DNA from: Anaeramoeba flamelloides | Taxonomy: Eukaryota > Metamonada > Anaeramoebidae | Assembly: GCA_027625915.1 (NCBI GenBank) | Contig: JANTQA010000023.1 | Location: 13,640,001-13,704,000 of the forward strand | Length of the DNA stretch: 64,000 nt | Direction of reading: 5' to 3' | Shown here: positions 25,007 to 38,475 of the stretch, piece by piece | How the letters are laid out: each line of letters begins with the position of its first letter | Position numbering within the stretch: the first letter of the stretch is position 1 | Notes under the pieces: model-generated | Told to the model about the DNA's origin: nothing | Database searches by the model: none | What the model saw: the letters and a program-made list of their open reading frames with translations, nothing else | Position numbers and translations under genes: made by a program

Positions 25007-27495
25007 GTATTTTTTTCTATTTGAATTTTGCAAATCAATAGATTTAAAGAACCAATAGAAAACTTGAGGAATTATAAAAAGAGTGTAATATAATTATTAT
25101 CAATAGATTGTTATTTTTTTCAAGTCTTTTATAGCTTGTGTCTTTTTAAAGTACAATTATTTTTTAATTGGGTTATTAACCCCATTTCACTCAAAAAAAA
25201 AAAAAGTGGGGGGGGGGGGGGGGGGGCTAAAAATGAAAAAAATTGTTTTTATTTTTCAGAATCAAACAAAATTAAGGTATTTCCAAAAAAGTGGGGAAAT
25301 ATTTTTTTACCTTTCATAAAAAATCATCTTTGTTGGGGGAGGTATTGTTTAATTGACAATACCAAATTAAATTTACTATTAATAGCAATTGAATCGGTGA
25401 CTTGGGTATTTATTTCAAAATATGTTTGATGTAGTATTTCCGAAAAGGGGAAAAAAATAGCACCTTTTTTTGTAGAAAACAATGTAGGTCCAATTTCAAG
25501 AAAGAACTGAAAATATGGAAAGGGTAAAAATGATTTTTTTTAAACAATTAAATGCAGTTATATACTTTCAATTCTATTTGAAATTTTGTTGGGATTAAAC
25601 AAAATATCAAAACAATTTTTTTGATCCAAAATAAAATGATAAACAACAATTTTCCGCCCGAAAAAATATCAGATAAAATCAAGACCACGAAATCAAAATA
25701 AATTTTATTTATGTAATACAATACAAAAAAACAAATTGAATTAACATCAACAATCAAAAAATGGTAGTTAAAGATTTTGAATATTTAAATACTTTTTTGA
25801 AGATTGATTTTAATAAAGAGATTTTAAAAGTAATTTAACTTCACTTTATTGGAAAATGCTTAGATTGTTTAGAAATAAGAGAAATAATAAACTTCATATC
25901 AGAGTCAATAATCATTAAAGAAAAGCCTGAACTGCCCTAAATTTAAAAAAAAAATTAAAAACTTTTTTGGGCCACTTTCATTAGAATGTCTTGTGTAAAA
26001 TTCTCCATTTCTTTAGGAAATTAAACTTAGTGACAATAATTTTTTTTTTAATAAATGTCTAAATTTTTAAAAAAAATTACAGAGCCCCAATCCCCTTAAT
26101 ACTAATTTATTTTTTCCAAGAAATTTTTAAAAAAAAACATTACTTTTAGAAAAAAAAAAGAAAAAATAGAAAAAAAATGTAATTTCTCAAACTCCGTTCT
26201 CTTTCCCCAAATTAGTAAAATAACAACATATTATTAAACTTAAGGCAAAACAAAAAAAATGTTCTCAGATTGAAAATTCTGGACTCGATTTTGAAGAATA
26301 CTAAACTCATAAATCATATTTTTTTTTTTTTTTGAAAGCTCGGTGTTATCATGAAAAATCAATAGAACAAATTCAAACATAAAAACTAATTTTCCATTGA
26401 TCCATATAAACAAATTTTTTTGAAAAAATAATTTTTCATTAACTTAACTGTAAAAAGAAAAAAATAATAAAAAAGTTGTTTAGTGTTCTATTGTTAAAAT
26501 CAGAATAGATAAGTATTTTTTTGAAAATAAAAATAATTGTCACTGATAGTAGTAAGTTTACTTGATTTGTGTAATATGGCTGGTTTATCGAGAATCGATA
26601 TAATATTATCCTAAATTAAAGAATACTTGTTTATAATTAAATTTGTTATGTAGTTTTTAGCAAATTTGATCTTTTCTTGGATCTTTAGATAGTACATATT
26701 AAGTTCATTAAATAATTCAAATACTTTTTTGTTTTACCAAAATTTCTCTTTTAACATAAAATGGGTGAAAATACCCAATAAAATATTAAACCTGAGGAAA
26801 AGAACATGGGATTTATCAAATGTTCAAAGAATTTCGTTTAATCTCTTGTTTTATTCATTTCTTTCAAATTATATAAAATATTAATTACTTGATAGTTTTT
26901 TATTCTTATTGTTATCAGAAAATTATTTAATCTTCTTGTTAAAAATAATAATCTGAAAAAAGAAAAAATCTACACTCTCTACACCACTTAATTATAAATA
27001 TGAAAACATGATTATTAAACAAAAATTATCAAATTAAAAATATATTTATAATATCATTTACAATTAATCCAGGAATTCAAATAGTTTCTTGGGTTAAGTG
27101 ACTAAAATCTCTGATCAATTCTAAATATTATTTAATTTGCTCTTTTTCCAAAAATATTATTCTTTTTAATTAAAGTTTGATGGTACAAATTTCAGTATAT
27201 TAAATCTTTAAATTCCAAAGATTAATAATTTAAATAAATAAAAAACACCATCTGTTTTTATTAAATCAAAACTTTTATTTATGAACATTTTCATAATTAT
27301 TGGTTTGAAGTTTTTTGAAAAGCCTAGGGATTAAACACTTTATTAAAATTTGAAATTGCTTTATTTTTTTTGTTATTTTGAAAAAATAAATTGGAAAGAG
27401 GTTTTCAGTTTTATAATTTTGAGAATAATGTCAATCGATAAATCAAAAAAAAATAATTTGGTTTGAAAAATTGAATAAAAGCTTCAATATCCAAA
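25007..27495. other. Intergenic between family A copy 1 and CBP20, no gene recognised
   Basis: Contains an A-run then G-run (25190-25226) and the possible family I right end near 25968. A 97-codon frame (25136-25429, +) crosses the G-run as poly-Gly and is taken as spurious. The rest is AT-rich without support for a gene. Confidence 0.5.
25190..25226. repeat. A-run followed by a G19 run
   Basis: About 15 A, GT, then 19 uninterrupted G (25208-25226). In a sequence this AT-rich, the longest G run is very unlike the background. Confidence 0.95.
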
Positions 27496-28072
27496 TTAGT
27501 CTTCATCTCTAAATCTTGGATTTCTTTCATTGTATGAATTATACCTGTTGTTGTATCTATTGTTGTGCCTATTGTTATTATCGTTTCGGTTCTGTGATCG
27601 ATTATATCTTCTCTGTGTGTAATTTCTTCTTTTTGAATTTCCTGGTGATTTATTTAAAGGCTGATCTTTGTTTGTGTTATAACCACCACGCCCAGGATCA
27701 TAGTATGTTCGAAACTCATCCCTAACTTGCCCTCCAGCCTTGCCTCTTCCGAATTGTCTTCCTTCGATAAATCCTGTATCAAGATCAATGCTGATGATTC
27801 GATCATCTAAACGGATTTTGTTCAGCCAATTGACGCACTTAACTGCGTTCTCGTGGGTATAGTATTCTACAAAGCAAAAGCCACATGGAGATTTGTTGTT
27901 TCGATTAAGGCCCATAATAACACGTTTCACTTCGCCTACAGTAGAAAACAATTCGTAAATTTGTTCCTCAGTTGTATAAAAAGAGAAATTGCCAACATAC
28001 AGTGTATAACTTTTGGATAATTCTTTTTGTCTTTGTTCTTGTGTTCCCTTTTAGATCAAAAAGAAAGGAATC

Positions 28073-28103
<31 letters not shown>

Positions 28104-28256
28104 TTTTTTTTTAATTTTTATGGATTTTTAGTTTGCTCGTTAAACAAAAAACAAAAAAAAAGAAAAAGAAAAAGAAAAAGAAAAATTGAAAACCTTATAA
28201 CTTCTGTCCTGGTATTTAGGTTTTTTTGGTTCAATTTTTTGAAAGATATGAGACAT
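27496..28256 (-). CDS. NCBP2: Nuclear cap-binding protein subunit 2 (CBP20), two exons
   Basis: CBP20 binds the m7G cap of nuclear RNA together with CBP80. Exons on the minus strand: 28256-28194 and 28047-27496, joined in phase 0 across a 146-bp intron (donor after AAG, GT at 28193-28192; acceptor AG at 28049-28048). The product is 204 aa. Seen: KYQDRSYKG (human YRDQHFRG; Tyr15 here corresponds to cap-stacking Tyr20), RNP2 LYVGNF at 37-42 (with the second cap tyrosine), [15 protein letters not shown]1 CGFCFVEY at 76-83, and the signature [18 protein letters not shown] with PGRGGY (about 115-143). The tail (150-204) is rich in Asn, Arg and Tyr. An in-frame ATG 15 codons upstream (28301-28299) exists, but the 28256 start fits the family length better. 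Exon joining is inferred from protein continuity. Confidence 0.92.
28048..28193 (-). other. CBP20 intron with facing A and T homopolymers
   Basis: GT..AG intron of 146 bases. In sense orientation it holds a run of about 12 A, one C and about 27 T shortly before the acceptor, after a CTTTTT repeat. The A and T runs could pair as a hairpin. Confidence 0.8.
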
Positions 28257-28301
28257 TGAATTTGATAAAAGAACAGATTCGAAAAAAAATGAATACTTCA
28301 T

Positions 28302-29809
28302 TTTTGAAAATAATTGAAAGAAATAAAAACCTATTCCAAGTTGGTTTGACTTTTACTTGGTTGAATTTGTTGTTAATTAATTGAACATAAGTTTAAATTT
28401 TAAGGTTACATTCTTATAACTTTTTAATTTTATAAAAATTTCGGTATCATTGGAAATTCCTAAAGTTACGTTTCTTGATTATTAAAATGGTATCAAAAAT
28501 CTTTTAATAGATATATTTCGGTTTGTCATTTGTTAAGGGTCAACCAATTCTATATTTAAGGGTGTGGTTAATATACTGTACACTGTAGGGGTTGAAATAC
28601 AATATCTTTGCAAAGAAAAACGATAGAAAAGAATTTTAATAATAGCAAAGACAAAAGATTATAATATTTGTGGATTTTTATAAGGTGTTTGGGATGAAAG
28701 TATTTAAGATCAAAAAAATTATTGGAATCTTGAATAAATATAGTAAAATTTCAAATGGAAAAACCATGATTTGTGGATTTTGCCAGATGCCCAAACCATA
28801 TTATTTTCTGTTATATTACAACACTAGAAGTGCTCTGTATATCAATAATAAATAATTTAGAGAGGCTCAAATACATTGGGAAATTTTACTTTTCAAACCT
28901 TTTTAAGGTACATTTCAAATTTGAATTGAATATTTTTTTATCAAGATTTTAAATTTCCAAAAAAACAATAAATGTTAACAACATACGTTGAATCTTCATT
29001 CTATTAATTCCATTAATATATATATTTATTCTGAAAATTAATATTCACTAATTAGAATGTAACGATGGTACTTAAATAACTTGAAGGGTTTTTTGAAATA
29101 ATGAAAAATAAATCTTTTCTGATTTATTGAGTCTTTATCATGTGAAAAAAAATAAAGATTAAAGTAATAGTTCTTGGAAATTTTCCGCTATTTTGTTATG
29201 TTCGGGATAAAATTAGGTATAAATACTAAAAATTAATAATATCTAAGCAAAATATAAATAAATTTTCCAAAAAGTTTACTCTAATCCCCACAGTCGAATA
29301 TATCCTGTTTCTTTTTAAATTCTCTATTAGTTTTTCCTGAATGACTTTTGATTAGTTTTTTTTGTAAATTAATATTTTGGTTTTTTGATTTCATAATTAA
29401 TTATGAGTATTTTTGCTTTAGAATGAAATCTTCAAGACTAGTTTTCAAAATTATTGATTTACCAAAATTCAAATCTAGCAACTTAAAAAATATTTTTTTG
29501 AAATGCATGTAATTATAGTTTCAAAAATAATAATAATAAAAATATATTAAAAAGAACAAAAAATACCTATATTCTAATTTTCCCTGAGAACACCATTAAG
29601 CCAAATTGCCTTTGAAATAAAAGTTGTATATGAATTGTTATGAAAAGATTATGTAAATATATTTTTTAAAACATTTATTTTTGAAAGGATGGTTAAAATT
29701 TAATCTCTAGAAAGACACCTGCTTAAAAAAAAAATCTTGAGAAAAATTTTTCAATATTTATTAAATAATTCTCGATTCTTGTGGTTTTATAATTTTTCAA
29801 TGGATTTTT

Positions 29810-29837
<28 letters not shown>
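28302..29837. other. Upstream of CBP20, no gene recognised
   Basis: AT-rich. A 61-codon frame at 28670-28855 (+), containing ICGFCQMPKPYY, has no recognisable family. No repeat copy was identified here. Confidence 0.45.
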
Positions 29838-29845
<8 letters not shown>

Positions 29846-30371
29846 GATTCCAAAAATTTGGACACAGTTTAAACAGTTGAAAGAACATCATTACTGTACT
29901 TTAAATTCAAATTGGAAAGAGTTTGATTTTTACAAACAATTTCATTTTTTGTCTTTTTTGTTTTGTTTTCATTTCCTTTTTTGCAGTTTCATAATCTGTT
30001 TCGTTAGATCTGGAATTTTTTTTCAATGATTGATAGAAGGTTAGTGTTGAGTTTGTTAAATTGGAAAATCAAATACAATTGCTAGATGATATCTTATCAT
30101 TTGATCGATCAACAATTTTTGGTGAAATTTCAACAAATTTACCAATGCATTTTTTGTTCAGCTCGTTTCATTATTTTAGACACACCTGTTTTTATTTTTG
30201 AGTTTTAAATTTTTTTCTTTTATTTGGATGAAAATGATTACTTATAAAAACATTAATACCTTGTAACTTAAATGTATTTTTATATTAGGTTTGGAAAATA
30301 CAATAAATTGGATTTTTTTTTTGCCTATTTTTGATTTTGGGTGTGTCCAAATTTTTGGAACGGGGTTTATA
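29838..30371. mobile_element. Family K copy 1, 0.53-kb TA-type inverted-repeat element
   Basis: The left end TAAACTAGATTCCAAAAATT with TGGACACAG and the right end, on the minus strand, TAAACCCCGTTCCAAAAATT with TGGACACACC form inverted repeats of about 30 bp. The flanks are TATA. Termini and target are Tc1/mariner-like. The inside is AT-rich without a credible protein. Confidence 0.78.
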
Positions 30372-30540
30372 TATAACTAAATTTAAAAAATTTTACTCAG
30401 TTCAAACAGTTAAAAATATTAAAATAATTTATTTTCATCAAATTGAAAATTATTTTGATTTTAAAAAGTATGATAATCATTTTTTGATCTTTTTCTTTTT
30501 TGTTTTAGTAAATTTTTTTCAAATTACTTATTTTGTTTGA
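30372..30540. mobile_element. Family K copy 2, older left part
   Basis: Starting where copy 1 ends, ATAACTAAATTTAAAAAATTTT, CAGTTCAAACAGTTAAAA and TTTTTCTTTTTTGTTTTAGT follow the same order as in copy 1 (CAGTTTAAACAGTTGAAA, TCTTTTTTGTTTTGTTTTC) but are more diverged. Its right end was not found. Copy 1 appears to have landed in the TA at its edge. Confidence 0.5.
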
Positions 30541-30755
30541 TCAATATTTTTTTTTTTACAAAAAGCTTGAAATTGGGTTAAAGTTGGGTTAATCAAAACC
30601 GATGAACTCAAATAAAATTAATTGATGTTATCGAAACAGTCTATAGATCAATAATTGTGATAGAATTTATACAAATTTACTAATATATATTTTAAGGCCC
30701 ATGTTGTAATAAATAAATTGATTACTAGACCACTTTATTTTGGACTGTGGAAAAT

Positions 30756-30929
30756 ATGAGAGATCCAGAAGACACTGGAAAAATTAAATCAAAAAAATCA
30801 AAATTTTTGACTATAGCATATATTCAAAAAAGCGCAGATGAATTATTGAGAAAAATGAACATAAAAGAAATCTATTACATTACCATAGAATATATTCTGG
30901 TCAGAGTAACTCAACATACAATTGGGTAA
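30756..30929 (+). CDS. Short candidate ORF, unknown
   Basis: ATG to TAA, 57 codons, starting MRDPEDTGKIKSKKSKF and continuing IAYIQKSADELLRKMNIKEI. Its composition is more protein-like than other short frames nearby (few homopolymers, mixed charge). No family is recognised and no splice partner is evident. It could be a gene remnant or chance. Confidence 0.25.
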   Translation: MRDPEDTGKIKSKKSKFLTIAYIQKSADELLRKMNIKEIYYITIEYILVRVTQHTIG

Positions 30930-31065
30930 AAGGGGCTGAACAAAAAATAAAACCTATCAAAAAATCCACTTTAACCAGAAAATTTCTGTTTCCTCATACC
31001 AATTATTTTAAAAAAAATAATTTTTTCCACTCTTCACTTTTTATTTCTATCAATTTAACCCCACT

Positions 31066-31240
31066 TCATGACTTTTTATTCATTCTTTTATGTTTTTTTG
31101 AAAAATGTATTAAATTCAACTACTTCTGATGATTGTATCTATCTAGATGCTCTTTGAATCATAACTCCCAAATTTAGTAAAATGAAATTCTCTCTTTAAC
31201 AAATTAGATGAAGTTTGGTCTAACCCTTAACAATAAATCC
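31066..31240. repeat. Family D copy 1
   Basis: Blocks TTGTATCTATCTAGATGCTC, TCCCAAATTTAGTAAAAT, AAATTAGATGAAGTTTGGTC and CCTTAACAATAAATCC match 37735-37905 in order and spacing at roughly three-quarters identity. No inverted ends are seen. Confidence 0.6.
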
Positions 31241-31702
31241 TAATTTATTTTTTTGTTGTACTTTCTTGAAAATTTTTTTACATACACTTGATAAATAATA
31301 TTACTGATTTTTAATTTTTTGTTTTGTGAGTATCATAATTTCTATTTTGATGATAATATTTCATAATTTATTTATTCTAATTTGGTAATTTCTTCTTGAA
31401 TTAATTAAATACTGTTTTTTTTTTTCGAAAATTGAATTTTGGTGTATTAAAATTTTAGAAATGTATTTTTATATTGAAATTTTTGTATATATAACAAAAA
31501 AATATATAGTTTTAATAATTAAAACACATAAAACTTAAGGGTGATTTTTTGTTGCCCTTTGTACCCCCAACATTAAATAAAAAACTTTAATAAATATTTT
31601 TTTCAGTATATTATATGTTTTGGCATCATAATAAATTTTTATTTTCTCAGTTGGAAGCGATTCAATTGTAGTATATATTTTTGATTATAAATAATTATTA
31701 AA
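31241..31702. other. AT-rich intergenic, nothing recognised
   Basis: Includes TTTGTTGCCCTTTGTACCCC at about 31547, similar to TTTCCCTTTGCACCCCAAAA at 8783. This may be another dispersed repeat, too short to define. Confidence 0.4.
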
Positions 31703-32287
31703 TATAAATCCTTTTTCAGTCAAAGAGACTCGTTTTTATTGAATAGATTGGGTATATTTTTTGGGTACAATTCTTTATTCTCTTCAAAATACAATATATT
31801 TTTTAGATTAAAATCATTATTTCTCATTTTATCAAATTATTTTTGTCTTTTGCTTTTTTTTATTCTTGATTTTTTTTTACTTTTTTCTTTTCTTTTTATT
31901 TTTTAAAAATCAATTTGAAAAAAAAAATATTGAAACTCAAAATGAACACTCAGAAAAGTTAAAAATTGTATTTTCTTTTAAAATTAATATGTTTGCAATT
32001 CAAAAATCATATTCTTAACTAGATTAATTTTCAAAAAAAAAAAAATGAGAATTTTGCACGAGATGGCACACTAAAATGGCATAGATCCAAATTTTTTTTT
32101 AATATTTTTTTTTTTTTGAAATTTATGGTTTGTTCAGGCTTTTCTTTAATTATTATCGGTTCTAATGCCACTTTTATTGTTTTTCGTATTTCTAAACAAT
32201 CTTGATTTGGTTGATTCTTGTAAAATCAAGGTGAATTTTTCTTTTTTAGCTCGGCCACTTTGAGCGAAATTAAGTTTATATATAGCA
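31703..32287. mobile_element. Family I copy 2
   Basis: The left end TATAAATCCTTTTTCAGTCA continues AAGAGACTCG. The right end on the minus strand is TATATAAACTTAATTTCGCT followed by CAAAGTGGCCGAG, an imperfect ~35-bp inverted repeat. The interior first ~130 bp align with copies 1 and 3. The right end touches the left end of family B copy 2 with only the TATATA shared. Confidence 0.72.
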
Positions 32288-32782
32288 GTGAAAAGAATAC
32301 TTGATCTGATAAAAAGCCCAGATAAGATTTTTAATTGTGAATATTAGGGAAATTGTTGATGTGATTACTAGAATAATTCCATTTATTAAAGAATCCAACT
32401 TTTAAAATTATAACTCGACATCTTATTAGAATGATACTTAATCAGATTCCACTTGTTCAGAACACTATTCAATCAATCAAAAAACAAAGAATAAAAATTA
32501 TTATTTCCCAAGCTCTAACAAACCTCAATAAAACCCAACTATTTTTTCAAAATAGGTTTATATACTTATTTTATCAAACAATTAAATAAGTATTCTATAG
32601 ATACCCGACTTTAAAGAATTTTAGTTGGGTTTATTAATAAGTTCTTCGAACAATCGGTTATTTATAAAAAGGATATGATTGAAATTATACAGTAATTTTA
32701 CAACAATTTTGCTAATATTCACAATTAAAAATCATGACAGGTATTAATTTCATTTCTGGTATTTTTTTCAACACTCTATATT
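32279..32782. mobile_element. Family B copy 2
   Basis: Left TATATAGCAGTGAAAAGAAT; right on the minus strand TATAGAGTGTTGAAAAAAAT followed by ACCAGAAATG. Inner blocks AAGATTTTTAATTGTGAATA and ACACTATTCAATCAATCAAA are shared with copy 1 in the same order. Length is about 500 bp, and no protein is encoded. Confidence 0.75.
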
Positions 32783-32987
32783 TAGAAATATTACTCAGTT
32801 GATATATCACAAATGTATTTTTTTCATAGATTATAATGATTACAAGTTTTCAATACGAATTACAGAATTTTAAATCCACAACCCTCTGGTTGAAATCTCC
32901 ATAAATAATTCATTTGAAATAAAAAATTGAAGTTCTTATTAAAACTCGAATTAAGATATTGTTTGATTTCTCATTGCTAAAAGAAAC

Positions 32988-33520
32988 TAAACTAAATTTC
33001 ATAATAAATGGTCCACCTTACATTTGAATAATGAATTGCTTTTATATCGTTTTGAAGTTTTTCCTCACACAATGAAAAGTATGCAAATAAATCATTTTTT
33101 CTCTTTTTTATTTTTTCAAAAGTGTTTTGTTAAAATGGAAAATAAAAAAGAAAAATTGGAAAGAAGAAACAGATGAATTAATGCAAATTTTGGTTTCCAA
33201 TATGAAAAAGAGATTAGATTTAGTTATTCAAATGGAAGGAGAATCAATAAATGGGTTTTTTTACTTTTTTAAAGTGTCTATTTTTCATGTAATGCTTCTT
33301 TCAAAATAAATTTCCCAATTTTTTTTAACCTGTTTTTTTTATTTTTCTTTCTTTTATTTTTAGACAAAAAATAAATATCTCTTGAGTATAGTATTGAATA
33401 TTAAAATCTAAATTTTTATATTATAATCGATAACTTCAATTATTAAAAATATTTTTCTTTAAAATTTGATTTTTAATGGGCCAATTATTATGAAAGATAG
33501 TTTATTTCAAAAAAAAAAAA
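32988..33520. repeat. Family E copy 1 (uninterrupted long form)
   Basis: About 530 bp running from CTAAACTAAATTTCATAATA to TTGATTTTTAATGGGCCAAT. It aligns along its length with 39848-40560, including GGAAAGAAGAAACAGATGAA and CATGTAATGCTTCTTTCAAA. It lacks the ~195-bp family A hairpin that interrupts copy 2 at the matching position (about 33047) and so shows the empty site. A 60-codon frame (33127-33309) is not open in copy 2. Confidence 0.75.
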
Positions 33521-33879
33521 ATTAATGAAAAGAATTCTAATTTATTTTTAATTTTATAAATGTTTTCTTAGAAAGTTTTCAACATTAAGATTTGTTTTTT
33601 CAATGAAAAAATTCACTAATAATAAAAAAAAAAAAAATAAAATAAAGAAATAAATAAAAAAGTAAAAAAGATTGATCAAATTGAAATGAAATAATAATTT
33701 CTTTTGGAATTAAAAAGAAAAGCAATATTTATATATAATAATAATTATTTCAAAAAAAATTTTCTAATCTAAACTTAAACTATGAATAAAAAATAAAAAA
33801 AATTATTTCTTTTTTTTTTTTTGTTCAAAAAAACTAATTAGAACAGTGTACATTAGTTTATATTGGTTTTACTATCAAT
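33521..33879. other. 3' flank of Cpn60
   Basis: AT-rich sequence downstream of the Cpn60 stop on the minus strand. It includes TTTTTT runs and probable polyadenylation A/T signals. No gene is present. Confidence 0.45.
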
Positions 33880-37008
<3,129 letters not shown>

Positions 37009-37732
37009 GGATCAAGTCATTACAGCTAAATTTTTTTTTCTGAAATGGATTAAAACTTTTTAGAAAACTTTATGAGGACCTAACAACAATCAAAAACCAA
37101 CCAACTTATGATGTATGATCAATCTCCAAAAATCAACAACTAAAGATGTGAACCTTTTTAGATAAAAGTGCCAAAGAGAGACACTCAATTTCCAATTAGA
37201 ATGGTTAGAATATACAATTTTGAAAACAACTATGCCAGTTTTGAAGTGCCTCTTTGGCACTTTTTGAGATCTCGGTGATTTTTTTTTTCTTTTTTTTCAT
37301 TTTTCAAATGAATTATTTTTATTGAAAGAACGATTACATAATCCTTACTTGGTCAAATTTAGAGGGTTACAAAATAACCACAAATCAGATTAAATCATTT
37401 TACTGTTGATTCTGTACTCCAAGAAAGCAATTTGTTTTAAATTAAAGAAATTTAACAATTTGGAAATAGAAAATGAGAAAAGATGAATTTTTTTTTTTTA
37501 AATTTTGATTTTTTGAATTTGAGAACTCTTTTTCTTGGTTGAATTTTTTGTTAAAGGGATCAAATGGAATTTTTTTTTTGTTATTGAAATTTTTACTAAA
37601 AAAGATCGAAGGAAATTTTTTTGATGTTATTTGAATTTTGTCAACCAAAAGAAGTACTATTTTACAATACCCTTTTTTGGTTTCAATTCACCCCTTGAGT
37701 ATGGAGTAAATTCAGAGCAAATGACTAGACCC
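37009..37732. mobile_element. Family C copy 2, 724 bp
   Basis: The ends GGATCAAGTCATTACAGCTA and, on the minus strand, GGGTCTAGTCATTTGCTCTG are inverted repeats of about 25 bp with mismatches. It aligns with the outer parts of 11141-12983 but lacks nested element N at about 37530. No coding capacity is seen. Confidence 0.75.
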
Positions 37733-37734
37733 TT

Positions 37735-37905
37735 AACCCCATTTTTTTTCTTTTTCAGAGAACTAAATTAAGTTTCAAATACTTTTGATGGTTGTATCTA
37801 TTTTTGTGTTCTCTCTGAATTGGAAGTCTCAAATTTATGGAATTTAAAATACTCTCTATAACCGATTAGATGGATTCTCTGATCTATTCCTTAACAATAA
37901 ATCCA
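37735..37905. repeat. Family D copy 2
   Basis: Matches 31066-31240 (shared TGTATCTAT, TCTCAAATTTATGGAATT, CCGATTAGATGGATTCTCTG, CCTTAACAATAAATCC). It starts directly after the right end of family C copy 2. Confidence 0.6.
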
Positions 37906-37914
37906 AAACTCATT

Positions 37915-38475
37915 TAAAGTATAAAATCCCTGAAATTTGAAATCAGAGTATTTTGTATTAGGATGTGGTGACTTGGTAATTTGGTTTTTAGAAGATCCAT
38001 CTTTAACTTTATATGAATTTTAATTGTAGTCCAAAAAGGCAATTTTTGGCATTTTATTTTCTTTTTCCGATAGGCAACTAGATCGGTGTAAGTCAAATAT
38101 AAGGTCAGGTATTTAACACGAGTTTCGATTTTAAAAAAGTCAATTGGAATATTTTCTTTCCCCTTTACTCTATTACAGAAAAAAAAAAAATTTTTTTAAA
38201 GCACCAAATAAAACTTAATTTCAATAAAAAAGTTCAATTGAACGCCCAAATATTAAAATTCATTTTTAAATAACTTTCTAACCAATCAGTCTTAGAATCA
38301 AAAATTCATATTTTTAGTAAAAAAATAAAATAAAATGCAAAAAATGGCTTCTTTGAACTACTATTAAAATTAATATAAGGTCAAAGATCGATCTTCTAAA
38401 AACCAAATTACCAAGTCACCACATCATAATACAAAATAATCTGATTTTAAATTTTGGGGGCTCTATAACTTGTTT
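37915..38475. mobile_element. Family L foldback, ~0.56 kb with ~140-bp arms
   Basis: The left arm ATGTGGTGACTTGGTAATTT with GGTTTTTAGAAGATC is repeated on the minus strand at the right (38320-38470) with the same order and few mismatches. The ends AGTATAAAATCCC and, on the minus strand, AAGTTATAGAGCCC are related. The central loop is about 270 bp and AT-rich. Only one copy is in the window. Confidence 0.82.

Noticed and set aside
25136-25429. 97-codon frame with a poly-Gly stretch
   Set aside because: The glycines come from the G19 run; nothing else in it looks like protein.
21776-25985. A 4.2-kb family I element spanning the whole interval
   Set aside because: The left end is good, but the right-end match (GGGCCACTTTCATT near 25968) is only about 11 firm bases, too weak to call a full element.
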